Source: Gymnogyps californianus (taxonomy: Eukaryota > Chordata > Aves > Accipitriformes > Cathartidae). From it: a DNA stretch of 64,000 nucleotides. The notes under the pieces are model-generated. The model was not told the origin of the DNA, ran no database searches, and was given only the letters and a program-made list of their open reading frames with translations. The stretch covers positions 29,739,502 to 29,803,501 of the forward strand of contig NC_059477.1 of assembly GCF_018139145.2 (NCBI RefSeq), given 5' to 3'. Below are positions 1-12,930 of this stretch, one piece after another (position 1 is the first letter of the stretch; each line of letters starts with the position of its first letter). Made by a program: the position numbers and the translations under genes.

Positions 1-833
1 ATCACTTTCTCGCATCTATGGAAGACCTAAATGTAGTTTCAAGCTCTCCTACAGACCACTCTTTGGTCTACCCAGAATATTTTTACCAGTTCATTGTTTC
101 ACTTGCAGGGGACGTGATTTTCTACTGCAAGAGTTAAATCAATACCATTTTATAAATTGTATCAGTGTAAAAGTTCTTTGTAGCTGGGTAGTATATTGCC
201 CTTTCTGGACAGACATAAAATCTATTACTACAGGTACCCTAATACAGATATACATGACTCTACTCTTATGGTGCTGTGCCACTTTTATTATACTAGAATT
301 TTGAAAGCAACTTCATTTTTGTGCTATAAAAAGCTCGTCTAATGTTATTTAATACTTGTGCTTCAGATCTTTCCCTCTTTTCTCCCACTTAGAGTGAAGA
401 TGACTCTAATTTTGTTCCACCCACTGCATGTCTTACTTGTCTAAATATATAATTTCTTTAGGTCGGAGTCTTTCATTTAAAGCGAGCATCTGTGCTGAGC
501 ATCCTGGGTACAGTAACAACTGCTCAGGAAAAGCTGGTGATGGGATGTACTGGCCTTTGCCCCATTTAACACCTTTAAAGCAATTTGGAAGTAAACCGAA
601 AAGACGCACCCTGGATTAATCAGTGGTCATGGGCTCGATGTAAAATTTACTGAATGAAACACAAATGCCTGAGAAATACCCAAACAAACTGTAGATAACT
701 GTAATGGAAACTAGTGTATGATTTGGATCTTATTTAATTAGGGCCGCTTAGCACTATTACAATAATAGAAGAATTAATACTAGGAAAAACCTTAACCATA
801 GTCTAGCTATATCTAGACAGACACAGGAGAAAA
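1..833. other. Non-coding stretch, no gene recognised
   Basis: AT-rich sequence without a convincing exon. The only open frame of note (428-619, plus strand, about 63 codons) has no domain, no good splice context and random-looking composition. It is probably intergenic or intronic. Confidence 0.6.
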
Positions 834-927
834 GAGATATGGATATAGATATAGATATAGATACGGATATGGATATGGACAGAGATTAGATATAGATATA
901 ATGATATAGATATAGATATAGATAGAA
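834..927. repeat. GATATA-type microsatellite
   Basis: About 94 bases of imperfect GATATA/GGATAT hexamers, interrupted near 878-905. Translated on the minus strand it gives alternating Ile, Ser, Tyr and His residues, so the minus-strand open frame at 803-1018 is a by-product of the repeat and not a gene. The interruptions suggest an ageing array, though it may still vary in length between individuals. Confidence 0.9.
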
Positions 928-3900
928 GAGGGGGAAATTTTCTAAACATTGAAAGCCCAAATGCTGGGATAGAAATCTGAGTCTCAGAGTCCCCATCTGT
1001 GGCACAGAGAGCCACCACACTGAAGCCCAGTAGGGCAGCCTCCAGACGTTGATTGAGTCAATTCAAACTGCTTCAAGAAATGTCAGCTAAAACCCATCAG
1101 CTGCTGTTCTACCTTAGCTTTCTAACACTGGCATAAGTGACTTTATAGCACTTGCATAGCTGAGGATACGAAAGGGGGAATGAGACTCTTGACTGGCTCA
1201 GTGACTGAGTTTGTCTGCTTTGGAGGATTGTTAATTATTATCCTCTTAACTGAGTCACCCTCATGTGCAGCTTATCAGCCCAGGTAAGTAGACAGGCTGT
1301 TGAGAGAAGAAACTGTCTTTACTTCTCACTTTGACCTTTATTTGGCAATTTCTCCTTTAAAAACTTAGACCTAGTGTTTACGGTATTTATCCTATTTAAT
1401 AGTTGATTGCACACCACCTAATCTCTTGGTGTTGGTCTAATCCATCCATGCCATGGATTTTTTTTACTGTTGCCAATACTGGACTGTCTTTATTTATCAC
1501 AGCCTTCCTCACTACATCTTCTGAGAAAGCCACATCAATCAAGTAACCATCCTGATTTGCTGCACCCCAGGATAACAAGAAATGCCTTGTTCTGACTGTA
1601 TATTTTTTACCTATTTTGAGCCCTCCCACAAATTAAAGTCAGAGGAGCACTAACAATAAAGGTTAGCTGTCTCACAGGGGAGCAGCATGAGCTGTTCACT
1701 GCATTAGGATGGGCTTTCAGTGGTGACAGGCAACTTCCACCTACCCTGAACGTTTCTCTCAGAACTTTTCTCACCCACCCAGGCTCTGTTGCCCACAGGG
1801 GTAGGGAGCAAGCTGGCCACACACACATGGTGCAGGACTCACCCCGCTGCCTGCTGCTCCGATGTGCTTGAAGGAACCATGCTCCCAGAGGCAATAATGC
1901 ACAAGGGCTGTGTGGCCACCAGAGAAGGGGTCTGTGTTGTCCTCAGTGGTCTTCAGCCGGTTCCCAACTGGTCCTCAGCTCACTTCAGTATTTCCAAGTT
2001 TCTCCTGAATTTTTCCCTGAAACTCAGAAAGGTGCCGAGGAACATCCCAGTGAATCGCTAGAGTCCCTATGCCAATTTGCCCACCCTGGTCCTGCCATCC
2101 AAACCCCAGGTCAGCGTTGAGGGGTTGGGAAGGGAAAGTGGGGTGGGAGGACAGCAGAGGGGGGCGATCCTGAGGTGGAGTTTTCTTATCTTGGGTAGGA
2201 ATTCTCCTGTCCCTGCCAGGGACATCAAGTCTGACATTTAGGCCTGATCCAGGAGCTCTTCTACAAAGTCTCACTTTATGAATAAAGCAAATAAATGTAT
2301 AAACTCTACAAGAAAAATTACACCCATCAAAACATTCATAAAGCCGCGTATATTCGCACACAAATCTGAAGACGTATAAAATTACAGCCTAAACCATTTT
2401 CCAAAGAAGTTCTCTTTAATTGGCACAAGGTGTTGAATTATGCAGAACAGATCTCAACAGAGATTTTTTTTTAATATAAAGTTAATTACTTTATCTTGGT
2501 TTGCATGAAGAAGCACAATACTTTTTGCACTGACTCTTTGTATCAGAGACAGCTACTATCCATGTTACTCTGTTCATGTAATAAAAATGAAATTGCATCA
2601 ATTCCTTAACAAAGCACAGCAGAGGCTTCCCTTAATAGAATCCTTATTAGAGAATCAGATACAGCTATCTCCAAAGAAAGGATTTTTAAAAGGTACTGGG
2701 ATTTCTCTGTAGTTTATTAGATTAAGCAACACTGGAATTAGCTGCTGGGAGATGTCAGCTTGGAATAAGAACTGTTGGGTGGAAGCAGAGGCAATTAGGA
2801 TACCCTCTGCTGTTGACATCATTGAATGGAAATTTTTTATTTTATGAGCCAAGCTGGAGAGGTGAGATGGGCAGAAGCACCGCCAGTCGACCTTTTGACT
2901 CTTCAGTTGCTATCTGCACAGAGTTCCTCCCTCACACCCCAGTTTCACTCCCACGCAAGGCCAGGTTTGCAAACCAAAACCCATTCCACTCCACAGCCAT
3001 CCCTGAAGCCGCAGCACAGGAAACACAGGGAAACCAGGGACTCAGGGGATTCTGCTGTGATGGGATTCAGCTTAACCTCCTTGCTGCACCCCAAACCTGC
3101 AAACATCTTAACAGGCCCAATCTGGGCTTGAGAATTTGTAAGGAAGCAAGTGAATTTTGCATGCCTTTGTTTTTGTCAAGAACAGTTTGCAAAGGCTTAT
3201 TCCTAGCCTGAAATGGTATTCAGTTTGTGCCCTGAAGCATGAGGATTGATAGCCCTTGTCATTTGCTCCCAGCTAGTATAACTGCCGTTATCTTAGCAAA
3301 GCACACCCCATTGCCATCACACTCCTCTGGAGAACAATTAGCGGAGCTTGGCAGCTGAAATAACGACAGCAGGGCAGTGGCAGCATGGCTGCAGCCGGGC
3401 TGCATGAGAAACGGACCCTGCGTACATCTCAGAGCGGCTCTCCGCAGCTCCCCAAGCCATGGCTGGTGACTCCGGTGGTGGCAGGAGGTTGGCAGGGTGT
3501 TTAGAGGCGGTTGTCAGGACTGGCCAACCAACAGCCACTGCAAACCCTTCCTGGTGACTTGAGCACTTCAGGGATTCAGGTTTTGGAAATCCCAGTTTGT
3601 GATACTTTAAATTACTGGTGCCAGACCCCTCAGCCACCACTGCTTATGGTATTCTTGGCCACTGCCTTTAATTTATCAGTCCATAGTGGCCATGCAAAGT
3701 TCACTGTATACTCCAAGCTCGTGTCCAAATGGATGCTGACTGTAAAATGCCAGGCAGCACCATGCCACCCAGGGTTATCCTCCCCGCCTTGCAGCATCCT
3801 CTCGCTCCAGCCCTCCAGAGCTGCTGAACTGGGGAAAGTAAAATCACTTCTAAAACGTATCCTGCCTCCTTGGAGTTATATTTCTCTCCTGGCATGCTGC

Positions 3901-6900
3901 TATGTAAAAGGCTTTTACAGACCAGGATTTCAAAAGGAAACCAGATTTTCCCCTTCCTTTCTGGCTGCAGTGCTTTAGAAGCGCATGGGCAGCACCTGAA
4001 ATACAGAGGAAGTTAAAGATCCAAAAAGGCAGCTGTGCGAGGGCTCCAAGATTTGGAGAGGGAAGGGATGGCCAAAGGGAAGCAGTAGGAGCAAAGGCAT
4101 TGCTTGCCAAAGCTGGGGGTGTTTTGAAAGGGGCATTGCCCCAACCTGCTGTGGAGCTGGATCGGAGTGCACCAAGAAGAAATGGCAGAAAGATATACAT
4201 TCCAGTCTCCCCCTTCTTCCTTGTCTTCATTCCCCAGACAGGCAAAAGGACTGTTCCTCTTCTTGGGGGTCTACCAAAACCAAGGCAGGAGCAGCCACTG
4301 GTACCTGGCTGTAACAGCATCAGAGAGACGTGCCAAGGTTGACGCTGAACTCACAACTGCATGAACTGCCAGACTCCAAAAAAAGCAGGCAGGATGCAGT
4401 TCAGCAGCACTTTCTGGATTCGTTCCCTCTGACATGAAGTGTCTAACTGAGCTGTCGCCCTCACGCCCTGCTACCATCAGCAGGCACAGATGGGACCTTC
4501 CACAGAGTGGTGGTGTCTTGTGTGGGCTGAGTCACACTCTGAAGGATCCTAATTTCTGAAACTGTTCTGGATGCAACTGTCTCTGAGTGTAGCAGAAACC
4601 TCCCATGACTCTGCTGCTATCTTAGACTCTGAACAAAAAATCTGTAGCAGTGGGTGCAAAGATACAGGTCTAACCACTCATCTTAACCATAAATCATCTG
4701 CTTAAAATTAAACATGTGCCCTGATGATCTGCACATGCTGCTTTTTAAGTAAAAAGCTACTTGTAATAATTTTAACAAGCATTAGCTGTTAAATATGAGT
4801 ATGTTATAAAGCACGCTCTAAAATGGCCCACAAGACAGCAGCAACATGACTTTTGGATGGCTCCAGTACCAACCCCTTCACAGTTTGCATTGCTGGGACA
4901 GGGCCTTTGGTCCTGGACTCTGAATTTTTTTTTCTCACCTACCTCAGGCAAGTGCCAGAAAACAGTGCAAAGTGCTCGCCTCCAGCTTGCAGAGGCATTT
5001 GAAGACAGGAGGCAAGTTTAAGTGGAGTTTGGCTTCCCATGGGGTGAACTTTTCCTGACAGCCAAAGCAATGATATTGAGCACTATCATTCTCTGCTGTG
5101 CACATCTTTGCCTGACCTTATCCTGGATGCATCCCCTTTGACTTACTTCTTTAAAGAGCCTAATAGATTTTCTTTAGCTTGAGGCAGAGCAAACCTCTGC
5201 TGGATTGAACTAATGTAAAAGTATTAGAAAAGATTGGTGCTGGGAATTTTTTTCCCTCTTCTCCTTGCTGCGCGATAGGAAGAAAATGTATGACCTAAAT
5301 CTGCCAAGCACCTTCAAAGGGAAGGAAGAAACACATGTGGAAAAGCATTAGAAAGCCACCCAGCTCCCTTTAATTATGATGAGAATGCCAACATTGCTAA
5401 ATGAATAGAAAATAAACGGAATAAGTATTAAATGATTATGGTTTCCCTCACATATTTCTTTTCATCTATTCACCAGCAGATAGTTTTACAACATAAATAA
5501 ATCTTTTCAGATGTAAACAAGTCTCCAGCACACACTGCTGGAGTTGGCGATGGAGCTGTTGGCTGCTGGGTGGGGAGGGAAACTGCGATCTCCAGCACCC
5601 CCTGCAGCATCCTCGCCAAAAGACAGGCTCGGAGTCTGCATCGCAAGGCGAGGGGCACAAATCCAGCTCTGGTGATGAATATTTCTGGGATTTAAAACAG
5701 TAAAATGCACTTACATGCAGGGTTTAATGCTACCAGTTTCTTTTTGTTTCTTGGTTTCATCCCTGCACAGAAGGAAAACTTGTTTTGAAATCACAAAGCT
5801 TTGTAGAGTGGGAAATGCTATTTCTGTCGGAGCCCGTGTTCCCCAGTGGGGCCATTCTGCTCCTGGCAGCCACGGCATGAGTGGCCTGTGGAAGGGGCCA
5901 GAACACTGCGGGGACAGGGAAGTTTTGCAAATCCCTAATATTTGGGAAGGAAAAAACATCTAGAGTTTTTGAGAAACCTGAAACTCTTCCCAAGGTTGGG
6001 TGCAGAGAGACCACCGCATTGCTTTCCACTGGTCTGCCCCCTCCCTGCACCAGAGACGCTGTTACAGCCTCCAGCCCTGGCTGGCGCTTTAGGGTGGATC
6101 AAAAAAATACAGTTGCACTCTTAAGTTCTTGAATTTTCCAATTTAATCCTTGGCTTGTTGACCGAGTGGCTTTCCATTTCATCTCCACTGATCCAGCATC
6201 CACCTGCTGAGCTATTGAAATGTGGTAAGAACATAAGACAAGAACCATATCCCTTTAAAGTTCACTGAAGTAAGTTAATAGCAGAGCTCCCACAGTCAGC
6301 CACACAGCACCAGGTACCCTGTGCAGGCAAACGGCAGTGTGGGGACTGTCCTTGGTGCAAAAATCTGTAACCTCACTAAGGGTGCAGAACTGCACTGCTT
6401 CGTACCAGCCAGGCCCTGTCTCACCCTAATGTCAAGCAAAGAGATGCTCCCCAGTTTGGTTTGTCCCCCTTTAGGAGCAGGACTACCTGGCTGCAGAGCT
6501 GCCAGCTGCCAGTGACCCCTTTTATTCTGCTGAAGTGCAAACATGAACTTTGATGTATTTGCCTCAGAATCAGGATGGTCTGAGGTTGCTTTTTCCAAGC
6601 GCAAGAGAAAAGAAAATCCACAAAATTGTTCTTTTCTTTGCCAGACTGCTTCCCAGGCAGGTTTTGAGCAGAGCTAATTTGGCTCATCCCTGCAGGCCTC
6701 CCAGGTGACAATTATGCAACCAGACCCCTCCCGCATGGGGCATGTCCCTCACTCTGCTCAGACATGCATATGGGAAGAGGGCTGTTTATATTGTATTTTT
6801 ATCCTTCTTCTTTGCATCCCTGTGCTTCTGAGAGCCTCGTGCTCCCCTCCTGCTGCCCCGCAGTGTCCAGCCCTTCCCTCCCGCCCCTTCTGTTAAGTGC

Positions 6901-9141
6901 CTAATGTGACTTTTCTCCTCTGCCCTGTCCTCTTGTCAAGTCACCCTCCTGCGGAGCAGCTGCTGTTAGAGCAGATGTAAAATGGTTCAGTAACACTCGC
7001 TAATATTAGCTTTGACACGAGCACAGAGAGGAAATAAATTCTTTTCTGGGGGAGAAGCACAAATTACTTAATGCAGCAGATCAGAGCAGCATCCGTGACA
7101 ATGCTGGAAGAGAGCTGGTTTAATATCTCCTTGAATATAACACACACACAAAGCAGAATAACTCTTCCCCACCAGCAGCCAGAGGACAGCCTGCCCCAAC
7201 TCGCCCTGCACAACCTGCGGTGATTTCTCCCCAGCCTTGCAGGACTCTGGGCATTAATCTGGAAGCTGCTTACTAGTTCATAAAAAGCTCCCTCCAAGGG
7301 CCTTGGCTGGGAGGAGAGGTGCTTCACAAGCTGGGCTTTTCCGTGGCAATTACAGCAGGCACTAGCACCAGTGGAGAGGTGGCCAAGGCATGTTGAGATG
7401 GGCTGGCTGCTTGCTGGTGTTTAAGCAGGCACAGATCACGGGACAAGAAGTGGGGTGGCAAGCAGCACCCAAGCATGACCAATCCCCTCCATTTATGCTT
7501 TTGGCATAAGGCATGCAACAGTCTGGCTGGTCACAGGGAGGAGGAGAGAGGTTTGCAGTGGATAGTGAAGCTGGATGGAGTATCGGGAGCTGACTTGAAA
7601 AGGTCTCAGCCTCCTCCTGGGTCAAAGAAGAAAAGCTGCTCAGGGTTACGTGCCTTGCTTGGCAGCCAAATCCCCCCTGTGCTCTGTACCACGAGGCCTT
7701 CAGCTCCAAAACCTGCTTTGCCAACAGCTCTGGCTCCAGCCTGGACAAAAGAGGGATGCAGGGCCAGAGCTGTTGTGCGGAGTTCAGGGAGTCTGAAACC
7801 CTTCTGCCTGCAAGAGTGTCCCGTCCTCTGCTGCTCTGGCACACCTTCTCCCCGGAGAAATGGATTTACCCTGCTCTGAATGACTTCTCTGAGGCAGTAG
7901 TTTAGTCGATGATTTATGGTGGCCTGAGCTACAGGGGAATCGCATTTCATTCATGTGCTGCATGCGGTGAGTCAGGTTTTCTGTGTGTACCAGTCCCAGT
8001 AGGAGATTTTTACCTCCCTCTGAAATCTCAGGTACGAGAGGGATTTGACACAGATGGGATGACCTAGTATGCAAATGATTATGTTCCTGACCTGGAAACT
8101 CCTCATTTCTCCTTTGTTCTGCTTTTGGGATGAAAGCACTGAAAGCATTTCAGCAAAGTCAGTACCAGCTGCCCTGGTGGGAAATACCTTCAAAGGGTCC
8201 CTTTTGCTAGCACTGCAAGGCTGAACGCAGCTTGGGAAATAAAGAAATTTGGCCAAATTCAGGAGCTGCACCCATTGGCACCACCACTAATTGGGCCCGT
8301 TGCCCCTCTGACTAGCTCTGATGGAAATCTTTGCCAGTTGTGGGAGGGTTGATCTGTTAATCACCGGAGCACACACCGGCCTCGATTGTTAGCTGACTCT
8401 GCGGACAATTTCTGCTCAGGTTAGGGATCAACGCTGCATGTGCAACATAGAGTATTATATTCAGGCAGAAAGAAAATAATGAATTCAGCACAAAGAAGCA
8501 AGAAACTAAACTGTTTAGATAACCTTAGGCTTTTTCTGCTAAGAAAATCAATACAGTTAGAAGCTCAGAAACTACCCACATTGCCAGCAGAGTCAGGCTA
8601 CAGAGGCACAGAGAGCCCAATATAAATGACCAAAACAGTTTACTTTCCATTTTTTTGCTTTTATTACCTTTTTTTTTTTAATAATTCTAAGTGTTTCTGT
8701 GTAGCTTGCACCTATCTCTTAAGGTACCTTTGCCTGTAAATTTTAATATTTTTTTTATCCAAAATCTTGGTTCACAGTCCCCTGTATCTGGAACGCTACA
8801 GCCCTGTGAGTTCCCATCTCTTTTGATGATATCTGTTATTAGTCCACAGAAAACCTGGCATGGAAAAGACTGTGTCAACTTGCAGTTTCCCAGTATGGGT
8901 AGTTTATTCTCTGTATTCCATTCACATGTTTGGTGTCCTTACCCCAACAGCCAACATGGGTGCTAATTAGCAGCTACACTCCTCCTGGCAGGTTGTGTGG
9001 GCACCCATCAAGTAGCACCTGACATGAATTTAATTTGCATTATGGATTAACTGCTTTGTTATCTGCATTGCAATAACATCATCAGGTCCCAGCTAGTGCT
9101 GGGACCCCAGCACACAGAAGAGGGAGAAGCAGTCGCAGCAG
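928..9141. other. Long non-coding stretch, intergenic or intronic
   Basis: About 8.2 kb with no recognised gene. Short open frames occur on both strands, often overlapping (for example 2813-3211 with 2826-3131, and 7475-7879 with 7362-7844), which is typical of chance frames in moderately GC-rich vertebrate DNA. A minus-strand frame at 1396-1629 looks somewhat more protein-like and is listed as a finding. A consensus-like donor CAG|GTAAGT occurs at 1284 without a convincing partner acceptor. No RNA gene was recognised. Confidence 0.55.
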
Positions 9142-9593
9142 TGTGGAAAATGTAATTAGATGTGAGGGCATTAATAGGCCTCAATGACCCTGACCAGCCT
9201 CACCTGGGACCCACATCCACACCCTTCCCCTGGGCCCAAGGGCTCTATTTAAGCTCAGACTAGGGACATCAGCTCTTCCCCAAGGTGTGCTGTGGAGGTA
9301 TTTGTTCTCAGCCCTACTGCAGAGCTTGTTTTCTGGATAGACTTGGCCCTGTGCTGTAGATAGCTTGTCTCCAGCCCTGTCTCATGGATGGAACTTGGAC
9401 CCATGCTGCAGCCTTGTCTGTGTCTCCTTTTGCTCCTGTGTGGGTTCCTTGGATGGCCCCTGGACCTCATGTATCACCTTGCTTTATCTGGGACTGTTGA
9501 TAGACCCTATTACCACCAATGCTGTGGTCTTCCTCAGCTCCCAGCTTGCTTTCTGTTGTGGAGCAGCCCTGCTCTTACTACTCCCTGATATCA
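9142..9593 (+). mobile_element. Probable solo or partial LTR of an endogenous retrovirus (ERVL-like?)
   Basis: The block begins TGTGGAA and can be closed with a CA near 9592-9593, giving about 450 bp, a usual LTR size. A clear TATA-type box, CTATTTAAG, lies at 9244-9252 in a GC-richer setting. The sequence after it is loosely self-repetitive, with variants of a CTTGGACCC...GCTGCAG motif around 9340-9420, as in many bird LTR R/U5 regions. Just after the proposed end, near 9595-9612, the sequence ends in GAAGTGGGGA, which weakly resembles the tRNA-Leu primer-binding site of ERVL elements. This is pattern recognition only: no second LTR or pol gene was seen in the window, and the exact ends are uncertain. 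Confidence 0.4.
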
Positions 9594-9792
9594 AGACAGA
9601 GAGAAGTGGGGAGGAAGGACTGACTACAGCAGCACAGGGGACACTGGAGGACCTGCCACTAAGGAGTGAGGGAGCAGGGAAGAAAGCCTCCTTGTGTGCC
9701 TGCAGTGAGGAAGAGACGTATTCAGCAGTTTTCTTCCCACAGGATGGACAGGAGGAAATTATGGGACTACCTGTGGCTTCTTCATCCCTCAG
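9594..9792 (+). other. Possible ERV leader remnant ending in a splice-donor-like site
   Basis: This stretch follows the proposed LTR and ends at CAG|GTAAGC, with the intron GT at 9793-9794. A retroviral leader typically has a primer-binding site and then a major splice donor within a few hundred bases, so the order fits. Open frames cross the area (9365-9796 and 9666-9917, plus strand), but neither contains a domain I recognise. It could equally be unique host sequence with a chance donor. Confidence 0.25.
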
Positions 9793-12700
9793 GTAAGCAT
9801 CTAAGGAGAAGAAAGGGTGTGCACACCCACCTCTTATTCCAGCAGTCAGTTGGGATGCAGTCAGGGCAGGTAGCCAGGGACAGCAGTGGCTTGCGCTTGC
9901 TGTGGATCCATCTTTGATTCTTGTGTAATGATACAGGGGCTACAACTCCTTTCACAGGGGAGTCCCAAGCAAGAGCTGTAAAACACCTGACCCAGGGGTC
10001 CATCTCTGGGTGCATCCAGAGCCGCCCTTGGAGTTGTTAGAGTGCTAACAGCAGCTTAGCTGAGTTCATCTCTCATTCTGCCTGGCCTGAGAGGCAAGGC
10101 ACATGCTTCTGGTTTCTGTACAGTCATTCCTACCTGGTATAAGGGTGCACCATGTTCTCTTTAGCAGTGCAGGTATGCCCTTAAGTGTGTGATGACATTC
10201 AGAAATAATTCTGATTAAAAGATGAGGAAAAACACCAGAGCAAAGAGCTCTTTCTAAGTAAATAACAAAGGACTCTAATCTTTGGAGGCAGTTCATTCCC
10301 TGTGTGTTTTAAAGCTTATGCTGCAAAGAGATGATGCCACTTGCTGCAAACTTTGTTCCTTTTGGTTTTTTTATCTTGGGAAGGGACTAAAGAAAGAAGT
10401 ACTCGGTAAAAGAAGTATCTACAGACACTGAAGAGTCAGGAAACAGTGAGATCACCTCCCTTTGCATACCTCATGTCATATGGCTACCAGTCCTTGTCAG
10501 CCTTGCAGAGTATCAGAGACTGTAGCAGACTGTGTGCTTCAGACATAAGGAAGGCCAGCTGGGCTGTCCCATAAGGCAGTGCCTTTCTTCAGTGATGCTG
10601 AGCCACCTATATCCCCCAGCATGAATAGCAGGTTTGCGGAAGCCAAACTAGAGCCCTCCTAACAAAGCTCGGAGGAGGGAGTTTGATTTCCTTGTGGGGG
10701 TTCCTCAGGCTTGTCTTGCTCTGCTGCCAGCCTGGAGCCTGCACAGAGCTGCATCAGCCCAGGGGGAAATACTGTGTGAAACAGCTCTGCATGCTGCAGG
10801 GAGTTAAACTTTAGGAGATTTTTTTACTGAGCAGGAAACTTTAGATTTCCTCATAGGGACCAGGGATGTGCATACCAAGATGTTGGATGACAATATAATC
10901 TATAAAACTCTCATGCAAAGAGGTGTTTCTCTGTAAAGAATTAGGTGATGCTAAACAGTGGGAGATTAATCACTCCTCCTCCCCTTTCCTCCCACTTACC
11001 TTGTGGATCATTAGGTCTCAGGAAGGTTTTAGTTCTGCCTCTGCCATGTGTACATGAAAAAAAAACTGACAAGAGTTTCACCTGGCTGGTGACTAGCTCA
11101 TGTTAAGATCTGTATCACAATCAACACTCATTAGTCCAAAACAACAGAGAACCAATGTGTCGCCTTGGGAGAGGGTGATATTTATCAAGTTAGGAGGCTT
11201 TTATGGGGGATTATTTTGTCAGCTGTACATACAGCTCTTGCTTCCTTGCACGAGAGCTATGTGTATAAGCAAGAGATGGGGAAAACTGGTGTCCCTGAGC
11301 ATTCCTCTCACTTGAGTGATCACAGCTTTGTCCTGGACTGCTTCCTTCAAGGAGAATTTCCATCACAGGAGCTTTGGGGTGAGAATTTCAAAATGAATTA
11401 ATCAAAACTGAGGTGATTAGTGCTGAAATAATGTCTCACTCCAATGCAAAGCCCCTGAGAGTGGCCTGGATTGGATTTACTCCAATCTGAGCCCACTTTG
11501 TGCCTGGAGTTATTTACTGTGGAACTGTTAGGGACTAGGCATTCACATCCAGAGTAACAGGCTGTGATTCACCCTCAGTCATTCATTGATCAGATTTTGA
11601 TCTTTTTTTATGGCAAATGCTCCTGAGAACCTATTTTTGTTGAGAAGAGATTGCGTGGTGTCTGTTCTGTATGGGTTAACAGTGGAATTCTTTTATTCAT
11701 CTGCTGGTGCTTCAAGTGATGTTAATCTGTGCAGAGAACAGGGACAATAATATGGGATTTAGGGGATCAGATCAACTGAACTAAAAATCAAGAAGGGGGA
11801 GGAAACAGATTTGACATAAATGTTTGAGATAAAACTTAAAGGCTGGAAACTTGCAAGTAGGAAAGAAGGTAAAAAATTCAATAAAAACCTTTCTCTATTT
11901 CTTACCCAGTGTGTTTTAAAAATACAAATAGAATTTTTTTCTTAGTTTACAGCTTCTGGTTTTTGTATTATTGATAACTAAAGTTAGAACTAGCTCAGAA
12001 CTTAAAAATCTTTAAAAGTAGTTTATAATGACTGTGATAGTCTTTTGCAAAAAAAGAAAAAGGAATCAATCTGATTCTTTCCTCCCAGCTTACCAAACCA
12101 GGCACCAAAACTCAGCCTTTCCTTTGCAGATTAAACTAACTAGAAGCAATATTTCACCCTGCCTGTTATGAAGGCAATTCCACTGGTAACTGCTTCCATG
12201 GGGGGTGTAGTGAATTTTAAACACTCCATCATCTTTCTGTGAAAAATACTGTTGAAGTGTATTACAAGCTATTATCAAGTTTACAAAAAAGATTCATTCT
12301 GGAGTTATGGTATTTTATGCCAACTTTCAGCTTAGACTAAACTTTTATAGCCAGGATATAAACTCCTGAATATAGGGTCTTTGTAATAGAAAACTTGGCT
12401 GACTATAGGGTCAGGAGGAGCAATGGTATAATACAATTTATAGCCTACTCAGCTTGGATTTACACTTCATCACAGTACAATATCAGGAGCAGATGTTACA
12501 ATGACAGTACTCCCTTTTTTGTTGCTGTGTAAAAACAACACATAATACAGTCCTAAAACAGAACTGCTGTTTTCTTAATGGGAGAGCAGGGATAGCTCAT
12601 GTTTCCCAAAAGTATTTTTACAAGCATAGCCTTTGCAACAGCAACACCTCAGATACCCCCAAGCTCCTTCAAAAACAGTGGCATTGAAAATAAATCCTCT

Positions 12701-12844
12701 GGTTTTAACCTGTGAAATTAGAGACCAGAAGCACAGGAAAATCAAAGTCTGAGCTCTCTTTAGACAGAGGCCAAGCTATAGGGGCTCCAGAAGATGCTGG
12801 GAAGGGAAAGCCTATTTTAGAGACTAGAGACAGGCCATTTACCA
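9793..12844. other. Non-coding stretch, no gene recognised
   Basis: About 3 kb of ordinary AT-rich vertebrate sequence. No repeat family was recognised, and open frames are all below 80 codons without domains. No RNA gene was seen. Confidence 0.55.
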
Positions 12845-12930
12845 TGGATAGGATGGTGTTACTGAGGTTGGAAAGGGACCCTGGAGGACTCTGGTCTAAT
12901 GCCCTGCTCAAAGCAGGGCCAGTAGAAAGG
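12845..12930 (-). mobile_element. CR1 LINE 3'-tail fragment
   Basis: The plus strand carries the typical reverse complement of a CR1 3' end: GAGGTTGGAAAGGGACC followed by GGAGGACTCTGGTCTAATG and CCCTGCTCAAAGCAGGGCC. Decayed octamer-like sequence precedes it at about 12843-12862. Only the last 80 bases or so of the element remain, so it is 5'-truncated and lies in minus orientation. The fragment holds no ORF2 coding sequence. Confidence 0.75.

Noticed and set aside
803..1018. Minus-strand open frame rich in Ile, Tyr and Ser
   Set aside because: It is a direct translation of the GATATA microsatellite.
2813..3211. Two overlapping plus-strand frames of 101 and 132 codons
   Set aside because: They use different phases over the same bases, have no domain and lack flanking splice signals.
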